A stretch of DNA of 64,000 nucleotides from Zoogloeaceae bacterium. Its GTDB lineage: Bacteria; Pseudomonadota; Gammaproteobacteria; Burkholderiales; Rhodocyclaceae. The stretch spans positions 310,001-374,000 of the forward strand of contig JACKMA010000002.1 of assembly GCA_024235635.1 (NCBI GenBank), in the 5' to 3' direction. This document shows, piece by piece, positions 49,475 through 58,258 of the stretch (position 1 is the stretch's first letter; every line of letters begins with the position of its first letter). The position numbers and the translations under genes are program-made. Below the pieces are notes generated by a model. The model had not been told where the DNA came from, did no database searches, and saw only the letters and a list, made by a program, of their open reading frames with translations.

Positions 49475-50286
49475 GCATGGAAACCACCCAGAAGCGCACC
49501 CTCACGCGAGAGGACATCGTCCGCCTGAGCGAACGCATCGAAGGCGCCCAGACCCGCGCTTACGCGATTCCGAAGCTGACCGACGAATTCCCCGACATGA
49601 CCCATGGTGACGGCTATGCCGTGCAGACCGAACTGCGCAAGCGCTTCATCGCCCAGGGTCATCGCCATGTCGGCTGGAAAGCCGGGCTCACGTCGAAGGC
49701 CAAGATGCAGCAGATGGGCGTGAACGTGCCCTCCATCGGCTTCCTCACCGACCGCATGGCCCGCCCGGAAAACGCCGCCATCACCACCGGCGATCTGGTT
49801 CATCCGCGCGTCGAGTGCGAGGTGGCCTTCGTGACCAAGGCGGACCTGGCGGGCCCGAATTGCACGAAAGAAGACGTGCTGGACGCCACCGACTACGTGC
49901 TGCCGGCGGTCGAGATCATCGATTCGCGTTTCTCCGGTTTCGAGTTCGACCTCCCGAGCGTGATCGCCGACAACGGATCGTCCGCCCGCTACGTCGGCGG
50001 CGGTCGCGCCCGAGATCCGCGAGAGCTGGACCTGCGAACCCTCGGCGTGGTGATGGAAAAGAACGGCGAGATGGTGGCGATGGGGGCCTCGGCCGCCGTG
50101 CTGGGTCACCCGGCCGAAGCCGTTGCGATGCTGGTGAATATCCTCGCCGAGCTGGGTGAAACCCTGCCCGCCGGCAGTTTCGTCATGAGTGGCGGCATCA
50201 CCGAGGCCGTTGCAGTCAAGCCGGGCGACAACGTGATCGCCCGTTTCCAGGAACTCGGCAGCGTCTCGATGCGCTTCGTCGAATAG
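49471..50286 (+). CDS. dmpH: 2-oxo-3-hexenedioate (4-oxalocrotonate) decarboxylase
   Basis: 271 residues from ATG 49471, preceded by GGAAGGAG. A paralogue of the hydratase with the decarboxylase-type signatures YAVQTELRKRFIAQGHRHVGWKAGLTSKAKMQQMGV, ECEVAFVTKADL and PAVEIIDSRFSGFEFDLP. It decarboxylates the keto form of oxalocrotonate to 2-hydroxypentadienoate, using a divalent metal. It overlaps dmpE by four bases. The next gene is the tautomerase that supplies its substrate. Confidence 0.94.
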   Translation: MSMETTQKRTLTREDIVRLSERIEGAQTRAYAIPKLTDEFPDMTHGDGYAVQTELRKRFIAQGHRHVGWKAGLTSKAKMQQMGVNVPSIGFLTDRMARPENAAITTGDLVHPRVECEVAFVTKADLAGPNCTKEDVLDATDYVLPAVEIIDSRFSGFEFDLPSVIADNGSSARYVGGGRARDPRELDLRTLGVVMEKNGEMVAMGASAAVLGHPAEAVAMLVNILAELGETLPAGSFVMSGGITEAVAVKPGDNVIARFQELGSVSMRFVE

Positions 50287-50305
50287 AGATCGCGGGGAGA
50301 ACGCC

Positions 50306-50527
50306 ATGCCGATCATCGAAATGCACCTGATGGAAGGGCGCACCGAACAACAGAAGCAGGACGTGGCCGTGGCCATGACCGAGGCCATCACACGCACGCT
50401 GGGCGTCAAGCCCGAACAGGTCCGTATCCTGGTGACCGAACATCGTCCGGACGGCTTCTACGTGGGCGGCCAGACCATGACCCAGCGGGCCGCGGCACAA
50501 GCCCTGCAGGCGGAGGTCAAGGCATGA
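50306..50527 (+). CDS. dmpI: 4-oxalocrotonate tautomerase
   Basis: 73 residues, MPIIEMHLMEGRTEQQK. After removal of Met the catalytic Pro1 is exposed, and R11 and R39 (counted from Pro1) are both present, as in characterised 4-OT. It ketonises 2-hydroxymuconate to 2-oxo-3-hexenedioate, usually as a hexamer. It is slightly longer than the 62-residue classical enzyme owing to a C-terminal tail (TQRAAAQALQAEVKA). The last four bases overlap the start of dmpF. Confidence 0.94.
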   Translation: MPIIEMHLMEGRTEQQKQDVAVAMTEAITRTLGVKPEQVRILVTEHRPDGFYVGGQTMTQRAAAQALQAEVKA

Positions 50528-51450
50528 AGAAGATCCGTTGCGCACTGATCGGCTCCGGCAATATCGGCACCGACCTGATCTACAAGATCCAGCGCAGTCC
50601 GGTGCTCGAGCCGGTGTGGATGGTCGGCATCGACCCCGAATCCGAGGGCCTCAAGCGCGCCCGCGAGATGGGCCTCAAGACCACCGCCGACGGCGTCGAC
50701 GGCCTGTTGCCCCATGTGGTCGAAGACGACATCCAGATCGCCTTCGATGCCACCTCGGCCTACGTGCACGCGGAAAACTCGCGTCGGCTCAACGAATTGG
50801 GCGTGATGATGATCGACCTGACCCCGGCCGCCATCGGTCCCTTGTGCGTCCCGCCGGTCAACCTGCGGGAGCACGCCGACAAGGTCGAGATGAACGTCAA
50901 CATGATTTCCTGTGCCGGCCAGGCGACGATCCCCATCGTCAATGCAGTGGCTCGGGTTCAAAGCGTCGACTATGCCGAGATCATCGCCTCGCTGTCGTCG
51001 AAGTCGGTCGGTCCGGGCACCCGGGCCAACCTCGACGAGTTCACCTACACCACTTCAAACGCCCTCGAAAAGGTCGGCGGCGCGAAGAAGGGCAAGGCGC
51101 TGGCGATCATCAACCCGGCCGAGCCGCCGATGATCATGCGCAATACCGTCTATTGCCTGACCGAAGAGGCACCGGACCAGCCCGCGATCATCGAGTCGGT
51201 GTCGGCCATGATCGGCGAGGTGCAGAAATACGTGCCGGGCTACCGGCTGGTCAACGGCCCGGTCTTCGACGAGGTGCCGCAGGGCCATCGGGTGGCGGTG
51301 TACATGGAAGTGGCCGGCCTCGGGGACTACCTACCGACCTATGCCGGCAACCTCGACATCATGACCGCCGCCGCCTGCCGCACCGCCGAGATGTTCGCCG
51401 AGGAGATTCTCGCCGGGAAGATCCAGTTGAAAGCCGTGGAGGCCGCGTGA
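50524..51450 (+). CDS. dmpF: Acetaldehyde dehydrogenase (acylating)
   Basis: 308 residues starting MKKIRCALIGSGNIGTDL, a Rossmann NAD-binding start. Catalytic C130 lies in MISCAGQATIP, as in DmpF/MhpF, and the segment FDATSAYVHAEN is also typical. It converts acetaldehyde plus CoA and NAD+ to acetyl-CoA and forms a channelling complex with the aldolase encoded next; the two genes overlap by one base (TGATG). Length is as in the family (307-312). Confidence 0.95.
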   Translation: MKKIRCALIGSGNIGTDLIYKIQRSPVLEPVWMVGIDPESEGLKRAREMGLKTTADGVDGLLPHVVEDDIQIAFDATSAYVHAENSRRLNELGVMMIDLTPAAIGPLCVPPVNLREHADKVEMNVNMISCAGQATIPIVNAVARVQSVDYAEIIASLSSKSVGPGTRANLDEFTYTTSNALEKVGGAKKGKALAIINPAEPPMIMRNTVYCLTEEAPDQPAIIESVSAMIGEVQKYVPGYRLVNGPVFDEVPQGHRVAVYMEVAGLGDYLPTYAGNLDIMTAAACRTAEMFAEEILAGKIQLKAVEAA

Positions 51451-52499
51451 TGGGTGACTCGAACCTCAAGGGCCGCAAGGTCGTTCTGCATGACATGTGC
51501 CTGCGCGACGGCATGCACGCCAAGCGCGAGCAGATCAGCGTCGCGCAGATGGTCAAGGTGGCGACGGCACTGGACGAGGCCGGCGTGCCCTACATCCAGG
51601 TGACCCATGGTGCCGGCATGGGCGGCAACTCGCTGCAGCACGGGTTTGCCCCGCACAGCAACGAGGAATACATCAGCGCGGTCGCCGCTGCGGTCAAGCA
51701 GACGAGGATCTCCGTGCTGCTGCTGCCGGGCCTGGGCACCATGCGCGAGCTCAAGTCCGCCTTCGACTGCGGCGCCCGCAGCGTGCACGTCGCCACCCAC
51801 TGCACCGAGGCGGACACCGCGCCCCAGCACATCGCCTTCGCCCGCGAACTGGGCATGGATACCACCGGCTTCCTGATGATGGCCCATCTCAACGACGCCA
51901 GGGGCATCGCCGAGCAGGGCAAGCTGATGGAACGCTATGGCGCGCAAACCGTGTATGTCACCGACTCGGCCGGCTACATGCTGCCGCAGGACGTCACGGA
52001 GCGGATCAGCGCCTTGCGTGACGTGCTGGAGCCCGAGACCGAAATCGGCTTCCACGGCCATCACAACATGGGCATGGGCATCGCCAACTCGATCGCCGCG
52101 GTCGAGGCCGGCGCCAGCCGCATCGATGCGTCGGTCGCTGGTCTGGGGGCCGGCGCCGGCAACACGCCGCTCGAGGTCTTCGCCGCGGTATGCGACCGCA
52201 TGGGCATCGAGACCGGTGTCGATCTGTTCAAGCTGATGGACATGGCCGAGGACGTGATCGTGCCGATGATGGACCACATGGTGCGCATCGACCGCGATTC
52301 ACTGACGCTGGGCTTCGCCGGCGTCTATTCGACCTTCCTGCTGCATGCCAAGCGGGCGGCCGAACGCTTCGGCGTGCCCGCGCGAGACGTGCTGGTCGAA
52401 CTCGGTCGCAAGAAGATGATCGGCGGCCAGGAGGACATGATCATCGACACTGCGATGACGATGGCCAAGCAGCGCGGATTGCTCGAAGACGCGGCCTGA
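51450..52499 (+). CDS. dmpG: 4-hydroxy-2-oxovalerate aldolase
   Basis: 349 residues from ATG 51450 (GGAGG upstream). A TIM-barrel class II aldolase with the N-terminal DMCLRDGMHAKREQ metal and substrate motif, the HCTEAD segment and the second metal motif GFHGHHNMGMG. The C-terminal communication domain that contacts DmpF is present (VPARDVLVELGRKKMIGGQEDMI). It splits 4-hydroxy-2-oxovalerate into pyruvate and acetaldehyde. An 80-nt gap separates it from the ring-cleavage dioxygenase. Confidence 0.95.
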   Translation: MGDSNLKGRKVVLHDMCLRDGMHAKREQISVAQMVKVATALDEAGVPYIQVTHGAGMGGNSLQHGFAPHSNEEYISAVAAAVKQTRISVLLLPGLGTMRELKSAFDCGARSVHVATHCTEADTAPQHIAFARELGMDTTGFLMMAHLNDARGIAEQGKLMERYGAQTVYVTDSAGYMLPQDVTERISALRDVLEPETEIGFHGHHNMGMGIANSIAAVEAGASRIDASVAGLGAGAGNTPLEVFAAVCDRMGIETGVDLFKLMDMAEDVIVPMMDHMVRIDRDSLTLGFAGVYSTFLLHAKRAAERFGVPARDVLVELGRKKMIGGQEDMIIDTAMTMAKQRGLLEDAA

Positions 52500-52579
52500 G
52501 ACCGGATCCGCACCCGTACAAAGGACGGCCCGCCCAAGCAGGCGAGCTGCGCACCGACCCCTGACAAGGAGACAAGACA

Positions 52580-53509
52580 ATGGCAATGAGAGGCATTCTG
52601 CGCCTGGGCGAAGTCCAGATCCGTGTTCTCGATCTGGCCGAAGCCAGGGCACACTACGGCAAGTACATGGGCTTGCACGAAATGATGAGCGACGCCGCGG
52701 GCCGGGTCTATTTCAAGGCCTGGGACGAAAAGGACCACCATAGCGTGGTCCTGCGCGAGGCCGACCGCGCCGGGCTCGACCACTTCGCCTACAAGGTCTA
52801 CGACGACGCCACCCTGACCGAGCTGCAGGGCCGGCTCGAGGCCTTCGGCATCGCGGTCGAGACAGTCGCAGCCGGCGTCTATCCGAAAAGCGGCCGGCGC
52901 CTCAGGTTCCGCATCCCGACCGGGCAGGAGATGCACTTGTATTCCGACAAGGACCAGGTCGGCAACACCCTCGGCGATCTCAATCCGGGCACGGTGCCGG
53001 ACGAGGGGGTGATCCGCGGCATGCGCGTCTATGGACTGGATCACCTGTTCGTTCTCGGTCCGCAGATGGAAGAGAACGTACGCCTGTTCACCGAAGTGTT
53101 CGACTTCGATCTGGCCGAGGAGCTGGTCGATCGGCCCGGTGGAAACCAGATCCTGACCTTCTTCAGCTGCTCGTCCCGCGCGCACGACATCGCCTTCGGC
53201 GTCCATCCCGAACCGGACCGCCTGCATCACGTCTCCTTCCGCCTCAACTCCACCGAAGACCATGTCTGGGCCGGCGATCTGATGGGCAAGTACGGCATCA
53301 GTGTCGAGCACAACGACCGTCACGGCATCACGGCGGTGAAGACCATCTACTTCTTCGATCCGTCGGGCAATCGCAATGAGGTGTTCGTCGGCGGGCACAC
53401 CCGCTATCCGGACAGCCCCAAGCTGACCTGGACGATGGATCACCTCGGCCTGGCGGCTTTTTCGCAGTCGCTGCACGTCCCCGAAAGCTTCCTCGGCGTG
53501 ACCACGTGA
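52580..53509 (+). CDS. dmpB: Catechol 2,3-dioxygenase (extradiol)
   Basis: 309 residues, ATG after AAGGAG. A two-domain vicinal-oxygen-chelate enzyme with the Fe(II) ligands H155 (GLDHLFV), H216 (LHHVSF) and E267 (NRNEVF); these are XylE positions 153, 214 and 265 with an offset of +2. It opens catechol between C2 and C3 to 2-hydroxymuconic semialdehyde. Unusually for a Dmp/Xyl-type cluster, the gene is last of the core set and no XylT/DmpQ-type ferredoxin (used elsewhere to reactivate the iron) is found beside it. It ends 13 nt before the SDR-like gene. Confidence 0.95.
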   Translation: MAMRGILRLGEVQIRVLDLAEARAHYGKYMGLHEMMSDAAGRVYFKAWDEKDHHSVVLREADRAGLDHFAYKVYDDATLTELQGRLEAFGIAVETVAAGVYPKSGRRLRFRIPTGQEMHLYSDKDQVGNTLGDLNPGTVPDEGVIRGMRVYGLDHLFVLGPQMEENVRLFTEVFDFDLAEELVDRPGGNQILTFFSCSSRAHDIAFGVHPEPDRLHHVSFRLNSTEDHVWAGDLMGKYGISVEHNDRHGITAVKTIYFFDPSGNRNEVFVGGHTRYPDSPKLTWTMDHLGLAAFSQSLHVPESFLGVTT

Positions 53510-53522
53510 GCGGTCCGCGGAC

Positions 53523-54308
53523 ATGGAGAACAGCGTGAGCGACTTCGCGAACGACGATGATCGCAAGGAACTGGCCGTCGTGGTCGGCGCGACCGGGGCC
53601 TTCGGCCGCGAGATCGTCGATCGCCTGGTGGGGCGGGGCCTCAAGGTCATCGCCGTGGCCCGCAGCGCCGATTCGCTGGCTGTATTGCAGGCCCGCCAGC
53701 CGAGCATCGGTATCTGCGCCGCCGACATCGCGGCCGATTCGGCGATCGACACGATCCGTAAGGTCCTCGACCGTCCGGTTCGCGCGGTGGTGCATGGTCC
53801 CGGGGTCGGCGTCGCCGGCGGCATCCTGACGGCCGCGACGCCGACCCTGGTCGACGCCGTCAATATCAAGGTCGGTGGCCTGCTGCGCCTGGCGCGGGCA
53901 AGCGACCAGCGCCTGGTGGCCGGTAGCCGCATCATCGCGATCGGCGGTCACTACGGACTCGAGCCGACCGCCTACGCGGCTGCGGCCGGGGTCGCCAACG
54001 CCGCCCTGGTGAACGTCGTGCGCCAGCTCAGCCTGGCCTACGGCGAACGCGGGGTGACGGCCCATGTCATCGCGCCGGGGCCGGCGGATACCGAGCGCCT
54101 GCGCCGGGTCGCCGCCGATCGTGCAGGCATGCGTGGCGTCGGGGTCGACGCGGTACTCGACGAAATGCTGGCCGAGTCGTCGATTCGCCGCTTCACGACG
54201 CCGGCGCAAGTGGCCTGGGCGGTCACCATGCTGCTCGATCCGTGTGCCGACGCGATGACCGGATCGACTTTGATGCTCGACTCGGGCCGGCGCCGCGGCC
54301 TCCCCTGA
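53523..54308 (+). CDS. SDR-fold protein lacking the catalytic Ser/Lys
   Basis: 261 residues (ATG 53523; GTG 53535 possible). The Rossmann start VVVGATGAFGREIVDRL, the N-x-x-x-G helix (VNIKVGGLLRLA) and the C-terminal PGPADTERL and GSTLMLDSG blocks identify a short-chain dehydrogenase/reductase fold. At the active site the Tyr is present (PTAYAAAAGVAN), but the Lys four residues later is Ala, and the Ser position reads AIGGHYG. A conventional hydride-transfer mechanism is therefore doubtful. Immediately downstream of the ring-cleavage dioxygenase, it may act on a pathway intermediate, bind a nucleotide in a regulatory way, or be a decayed copy. No function is claimed. Confidence 0.8.
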   Translation: MENSVSDFANDDDRKELAVVVGATGAFGREIVDRLVGRGLKVIAVARSADSLAVLQARQPSIGICAADIAADSAIDTIRKVLDRPVRAVVHGPGVGVAGGILTAATPTLVDAVNIKVGGLLRLARASDQRLVAGSRIIAIGGHYGLEPTAYAAAAGVANAALVNVVRQLSLAYGERGVTAHVIAPGPADTERLRRVAADRAGMRGVGVDAVLDEMLAESSIRRFTTPAQVAWAVTMLLDPCADAMTGSTLMLDSGRRRGLP

Positions 54309-54362
54309 AGCGACATCGGCGCCTGCGGGCCGAGGCCGAAAACCAAAAGTGAGGAGACAGCC

Positions 54363-54785
54363 ATGCCGGTGGTCCATTTCCATCTGATCGACACGCCCGC
54401 TAACCGCGATGGCGTCGGTCGCCTGCTCGAAGATGCCTGCGCGCTCTATGCCGAGGTGCTCGATGCGCCGGTCGAGCGCATCCGCGCCTTGGCCAGCTTC
54501 CACCAGCCCGGCCACTTCCTGGCGGCCGGCCAACTGTGCAGCGTGAACGGGCAGAATGCGCCGTTCTTCGAATTCATCGTGCTCGAAGGTCGATCACTGG
54601 AACAGCGCCAGCGGCTGCTGGCCGGCTTCACCGACTTGCTGGTCGAGCGCCTGGCGGTTGCGCGTGGCGCGATACGCGGCTGCTGTCGGCGGGTGCCGCC
54701 GGAGGACTGGGCGATCGGTGGTGTGCCGGCGAGCGACAAGCGGAAGGCCGAGATCGAGGCCCGGGCCAGGAACGCGAGCGACTGA
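54363..54785 (+). CDS. Tautomerase-superfamily protein, 140 residues
   Basis: Starts MPVVHFHLIDTPANRDG after GGAG, so maturation would expose Pro1 as in the 4-OT/cis-CaaD superfamily. At about 140 residues it has the size of the two-module group (cis-CaaD or MSAD-like) rather than the 62-residue 4-OT. The C-terminal part, RRVPPEDWAIGGVPASDKRK, is typical of tautomerase_3-like proteins. Arg residues at R38 and R41 could serve as substrate clamps. It is a second tautomerase in the same operon as dmpI, so it likely acts on a different keto-enol intermediate. 54 nt follow the SDR gene. Confidence 0.75.
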   Translation: MPVVHFHLIDTPANRDGVGRLLEDACALYAEVLDAPVERIRALASFHQPGHFLAAGQLCSVNGQNAPFFEFIVLEGRSLEQRQRLLAGFTDLLVERLAVARGAIRGCCRRVPPEDWAIGGVPASDKRKAEIEARARNASD

Positions 54786-54920
54786 CGGCAGTGCGGCTAG
54801 AATGATTCGGCGCGGTCCGCTCCGCCGCGCCAGTCATCCGGCGGCGGTTTCGCCAGTGAGGCGGCGGGCCGGACGATCCGAGCCGCCGCATCGAGCGGCA
54901 AGCCAAACGAGAGACCTCAC

Positions 54921-55718
54921 ATGAAAACCCCGACCAACGCGTTCAAGCAGCGCCTGCTGACAGGCGACAGACAGTACGGCCTGTGGCTCGGCCTGGCGCA
55001 GACCATCAGCACCGAGATCTGTGCCGGTGCCGGCTTCGACTGGCTGCTGATCGATGCCGAGCATGGCCCCAACGACCTGCGATCGATCCTGGCCCAGTTG
55101 CAGGTCATCGCCGCCTATTCCTCCCATCCGGTGGTGCGGCCGCCCCATGGCGATCATGTCCTGATCAAGCAATTGCTTGAAACCGGGGTGCAGACGCTGA
55201 TGATCCCGATGGTCGAGACGGCAGCGCAGGCCGAGCAACTGGTGCGGGCGATGCGCTACCCGCCGCAAGGCATTCGTGGCGTCGGCAGCGCGCTCGCGCG
55301 CGCCTCGCGATGGGGACGGATCGGTCACTACATGCACGAGGCCAACGACCAGATGTGTCTGATCGTCCAGGTCGAGACCAAGGCAGGGCTCGAGAACCTG
55401 GACGCCATCCAGCAGGTCGATGGCGTGGACGGGATTTTTTTCGGCGCGGCCGATCTCGCCGCGTCACTGGGCTTTCTCGGCGCGGCCGATCACCCGGACG
55501 TGGTGCGACTGATCGAGGACGGCCTGCGCCGCGTCAGCAAAGCCGGCACCTGGGGCGGCGTGCTGTGTGGCGACAAGGCCCTGATCCGACGCTACGAGGA
55601 TGCCGGCGCCCGCTTCGTCGCGGTCGGCGTCGATTCGATGATCCTGTCGGGCGCGACATCGGCCCTTTGCGCCGAGTTCGTCCCGCGGTCCGGCGGAGAC
55701 GTCGCCAGCAGCTACTGA
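54921..55718 (+). CDS. hpaI: HpcH/HpaI-family 2-oxo acid aldolase
   Basis: 265 residues. Class II pyruvate aldolase of the HpaI type with catalytic H48 (DAEHGP), substrate-binding R73 (VVRPP) and metal ligands E152 (QVETKAGLEN) and D178 (FGAADLAASLG). HpaI cleaves 4-hydroxy-2-oxoheptanedioate in the homoprotocatechuate pathway and accepts related 4-hydroxy-2-oxo acids. Since dmpG already encodes the aldolase step, this one may extend the operon to a substituted or carboxylated substrate. It is separated from the tautomerase gene by 135 nt, so it may have its own promoter. Confidence 0.85.
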   Translation: MKTPTNAFKQRLLTGDRQYGLWLGLAQTISTEICAGAGFDWLLIDAEHGPNDLRSILAQLQVIAAYSSHPVVRPPHGDHVLIKQLLETGVQTLMIPMVETAAQAEQLVRAMRYPPQGIRGVGSALARASRWGRIGHYMHEANDQMCLIVQVETKAGLENLDAIQQVDGVDGIFFGAADLAASLGFLGAADHPDVVRLIEDGLRRVSKAGTWGGVLCGDKALIRRYEDAGARFVAVGVDSMILSGATSALCAEFVPRSGGDVASSY

Positions 55719-55835
55719 GGGGCGGTGAAACCGTGGTCTCGCGCGCGGCATCGGACATCGCCGCTTGCCGCATCGGACCAGCGATGGAAGACTCCCGACT
55801 TCGCAGTCCACCTGCAACCAGTCCGTATCGAAGCC

Positions 55836-56930
55836 ATGGCACGTCGCAACAAGAGCTCGCTCGCGAGCGCATTCTTTCGTCTCGGTCGCAGTGCCAGCCG
55901 CGCGGTCGGCAAATCCGCGGGCCATGCCAGTCGGATTGCCAGCGACGTATTTGCGGCCCAGGCCGGTCACGCGGCCAAGGCCACCCGTGATGCGCTTGCC
56001 GCCGTCGCCACGCCGGCGCCAGCGCCGACCGCGCGCAAGGGCGGTGGGCGCTGGCGAGAGGGACATTGGGGCCTCGGTCCGTTCGCGATGCGCCGCTATC
56101 GCCTCTACCTGCCGCCGGGCGCCGGCGTACGCCGCCGCGTGCCGTTGCTGCTGCTGCTCCATGGCTGCCAGCAGGACAGTGCCAGCTTCGCCGCCTGTAC
56201 CCGGGTTGGCCGCTTTGCGCGGGAGAAGGGGGTGGCGGTGCTGATGCCCGAGCAGGTCCAGGAGGCCAATCCGCAGCGATGCTGGAACTGGTTCGGCGTC
56301 GAGCACCTGGTGGCGCTCGAGTCGGCGATCCTGATGAGCATCGTCGACCACGTCTGCGGCACCGAGCCGGTACGCGCTGATGCACTGTTCGCCCTCGGCA
56401 TGTCGGCCGGGGGGGCGATGTCGACGACACTGGCGCTGCGTTATCCGCAGCGCTTCGTCGCGGTCGGCAGTCATTCCGGAGCGGCCGCCGACAGCGCCGG
56501 CAGCCTGCGTCAGGCGGGGCAGGTGTTGCGCGGCAGGCGCGAGCCCGACGTCGACGCCGTTCATCGCCGGGTCGCCGGCCATGCCCTGCCGCCGTTGCTG
56601 GTGATCCAGGGCGAGCACGATCTGGTGGTGGCACCCGCCAACGCCCAGGCGGCGACGCAGCTGTGGCTGGGCCTGTGCGACACCGCCGACAAGATCCGTG
56701 CGGTCCGGCCTACCGAAGTCAGCCGCGGTGCCCGCCGTACCTACTTGCGCAGCGACTGGCAGCGGAACGGCGAACCCTACGTACGGATGATCTCGGTCCG
56801 TGGCCTCGGCCACGCCTGGAGTGGCGGCGCGGCCGGCCAGGCCTATGCCGACGCCTCCGGGCCGGACGCGCTGCGCCTGGCCTGGGCCTGGTTCGCGCCG
56901 CTGCTGGATCGTCGCGGGCGTACTCGATGA
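55836..56930 (+). CDS. PHB depolymerase-family (LpqC-like) esterase
   Basis: 364 residues from ATG 55836. A GTG at 55725, directly after GAGGGG, would add 37 residues and cannot be ruled out. After a basic, Ala-rich N terminus, the esterase core has the oxyanion LLLHGCQQD, the nucleophile elbow GMSAGG with S190, an Asp in IQGEHDLVV and His in GLGHAWSGG, the standard triad of the PHB-depolymerase/LpqC family. Intracellular or exported status is unclear, as no clean signal peptide is seen. Family members cleave polyhydroxyalkanoates or aryl esters such as feruloyl esters. It follows the aldolase on the same strand. Confidence 0.82.
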   Translation: MARRNKSSLASAFFRLGRSASRAVGKSAGHASRIASDVFAAQAGHAAKATRDALAAVATPAPAPTARKGGGRWREGHWGLGPFAMRRYRLYLPPGAGVRRRVPLLLLLHGCQQDSASFAACTRVGRFAREKGVAVLMPEQVQEANPQRCWNWFGVEHLVALESAILMSIVDHVCGTEPVRADALFALGMSAGGAMSTTLALRYPQRFVAVGSHSGAAADSAGSLRQAGQVLRGRREPDVDAVHRRVAGHALPPLLVIQGEHDLVVAPANAQAATQLWLGLCDTADKIRAVRPTEVSRGARRTYLRSDWQRNGEPYVRMISVRGLGHAWSGGAAGQAYADASGPDALRLAWAWFAPLLDRRGRTR

Positions 56931-57258
56931 GGACTGCCGGCCAAGGTGCGCGAGCCCCTTGCCCTGCCGGACCATGAGCGAGGTACGCCTGCGAGATGCC
57001 ACGACCGGCGACCGTTCTCGTTACTGACTGTTGCCAACCTGATCCGCGCGGCGGGTCGCCCGAGCCAGGTCTGCGGCATTCGACGAAGCCAGGCCGCTCA
57101 CCTTGCAGCGGAATCGACGGGCTCGCGCTACACTCGGCCACCGGCGGGGCGACCACGCGGAATTCGCGCCAGCGGCTCGGCAGACTCGAGTGTCCGTGGC
57201 GACGTACCCGCTGCCTTCCGGTGCCGCGCCTGCCGCCGAGAGAGATCGCTCGCCATCG
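56931..57258. other. 328-base stretch without a gene before the LysR regulator
   Basis: Frames are open on both strands but encode only Arg/Pro/Gly-rich sequence, and the LysR frame extends into it without similarity. A clear terminator after the esterase is not visible. The promoter of the LysR gene must lie here; no T-N11-A operator could be singled out by eye. Confidence 0.4.
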
Positions 57259-58167
57259 ATGAATCTGCGCCAACTCCGATATTTCGTCGTGATCGCCGAA
57301 GAAGGCAACATCGCGCGCGCCGCGGCGAAACTCCATATCTCGCAGCCGCCGCTGACCCGCCAGATACAGCTTCTCGAGGCCGACATCGGCACCGGCCTGT
57401 TCATCCGATCGGCGCGCGGCATGCAGCTCACGGCGGCCGGGGAATTGCTTCTCGAGGAAGCGCGCCACATCCTGGCCTTGATCGTGCGGGCGACAGAGCG
57501 CACACAACGGGCCGGGCAGGGGCGACTCGGCCGGCTCGACGTGGCGATATTCGGCTCCAGCATCCTGGACGTCATTCCGAAGCTTTTGCTCGCCTTCGGC
57601 AACCGCTACCCCGACGTCAAGGTGGTCCTGCATACGATGGCCAAGGCAGAGCAGATCGAATCGCTGCGCCAGAAGCGGATCAATGTCGGCTTCAACCGCA
57701 TGCTCGGGCCGCTCGAAGACATTGCGACGCGGCTGGTGGTCACCGAACGACTGTTGCTCGCGGTACCGGCGGGCCACTCACTCGCGCAGCGGGAGACCGT
57801 GCCCTTCGCCGAGCTCAGGCATCATCCGATCGTGTTGTTCCCGACCGGGAGCAAGCCCAGCTTCATGGACAAGGTGGTCGCATTGTGCGCCAAGGCGGGT
57901 TTCGAACCCGACATTTCGCAGGAGGTCGGGGACGCGGTGACCGGGGTGGCACTGGTGGCATCCGGCTACGGCGTATGCCTGATTCCGGCTTCTGCGACCA
58001 CGCTGCGGATTCCGGGCGTGGTCTACCGCGAGATCAGCGACCCACCCGACGGGGCGCAGGTCGACCTGACCTGCATTTACCGCGCCGACGATACCTCGCC
58101 GATCCTGCATGGCCTGCTCGACATCATCGACGAGTTTCGTCAGGGGCTGTCGGCGCCGAAGGATTGA
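57259..58167 (+). CDS. LysR-family transcriptional regulator (CatM/BenM-like group)
   Basis: 302 residues from ATG 57259 (MNLRQLRYFVVIAEEGN). The winged helix-turn-helix occupies residues 1-60 (ARAAAKLHISQPPLTRQIQLLEADIG). The effector domain (about 90-295) has the LDVAIFGSSILDVIPKLL opening and the SYG-type VALVASGYGVCLIPAS block. The first 60 residues resemble regulators of catechol and benzoate genes (BenM/CatM/CbnR type). Such proteins respond to muconate or benzoate. It lies between the meta-cleavage operon and the ben cluster, oriented away from the former, so which genes it governs is open. Confidence 0.88.
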   Translation: MNLRQLRYFVVIAEEGNIARAAAKLHISQPPLTRQIQLLEADIGTGLFIRSARGMQLTAAGELLLEEARHILALIVRATERTQRAGQGRLGRLDVAIFGSSILDVIPKLLLAFGNRYPDVKVVLHTMAKAEQIESLRQKRINVGFNRMLGPLEDIATRLVVTERLLLAVPAGHSLAQRETVPFAELRHHPIVLFPTGSKPSFMDKVVALCAKAGFEPDISQEVGDAVTGVALVASGYGVCLIPASATTLRIPGVVYREISDPPDGAQVDLTCIYRADDTSPILHGLLDIIDEFRQGLSAPKD

Positions 58168-58258
58168 GCGGTCCCGCGCCCGCGGCCAAGCCGTCGACGG
58201 CTGGCCCGATGCTCTCGACTGCCGGTGGATTCGGCTTGCGGCGCTACCTTTGCCCAGC

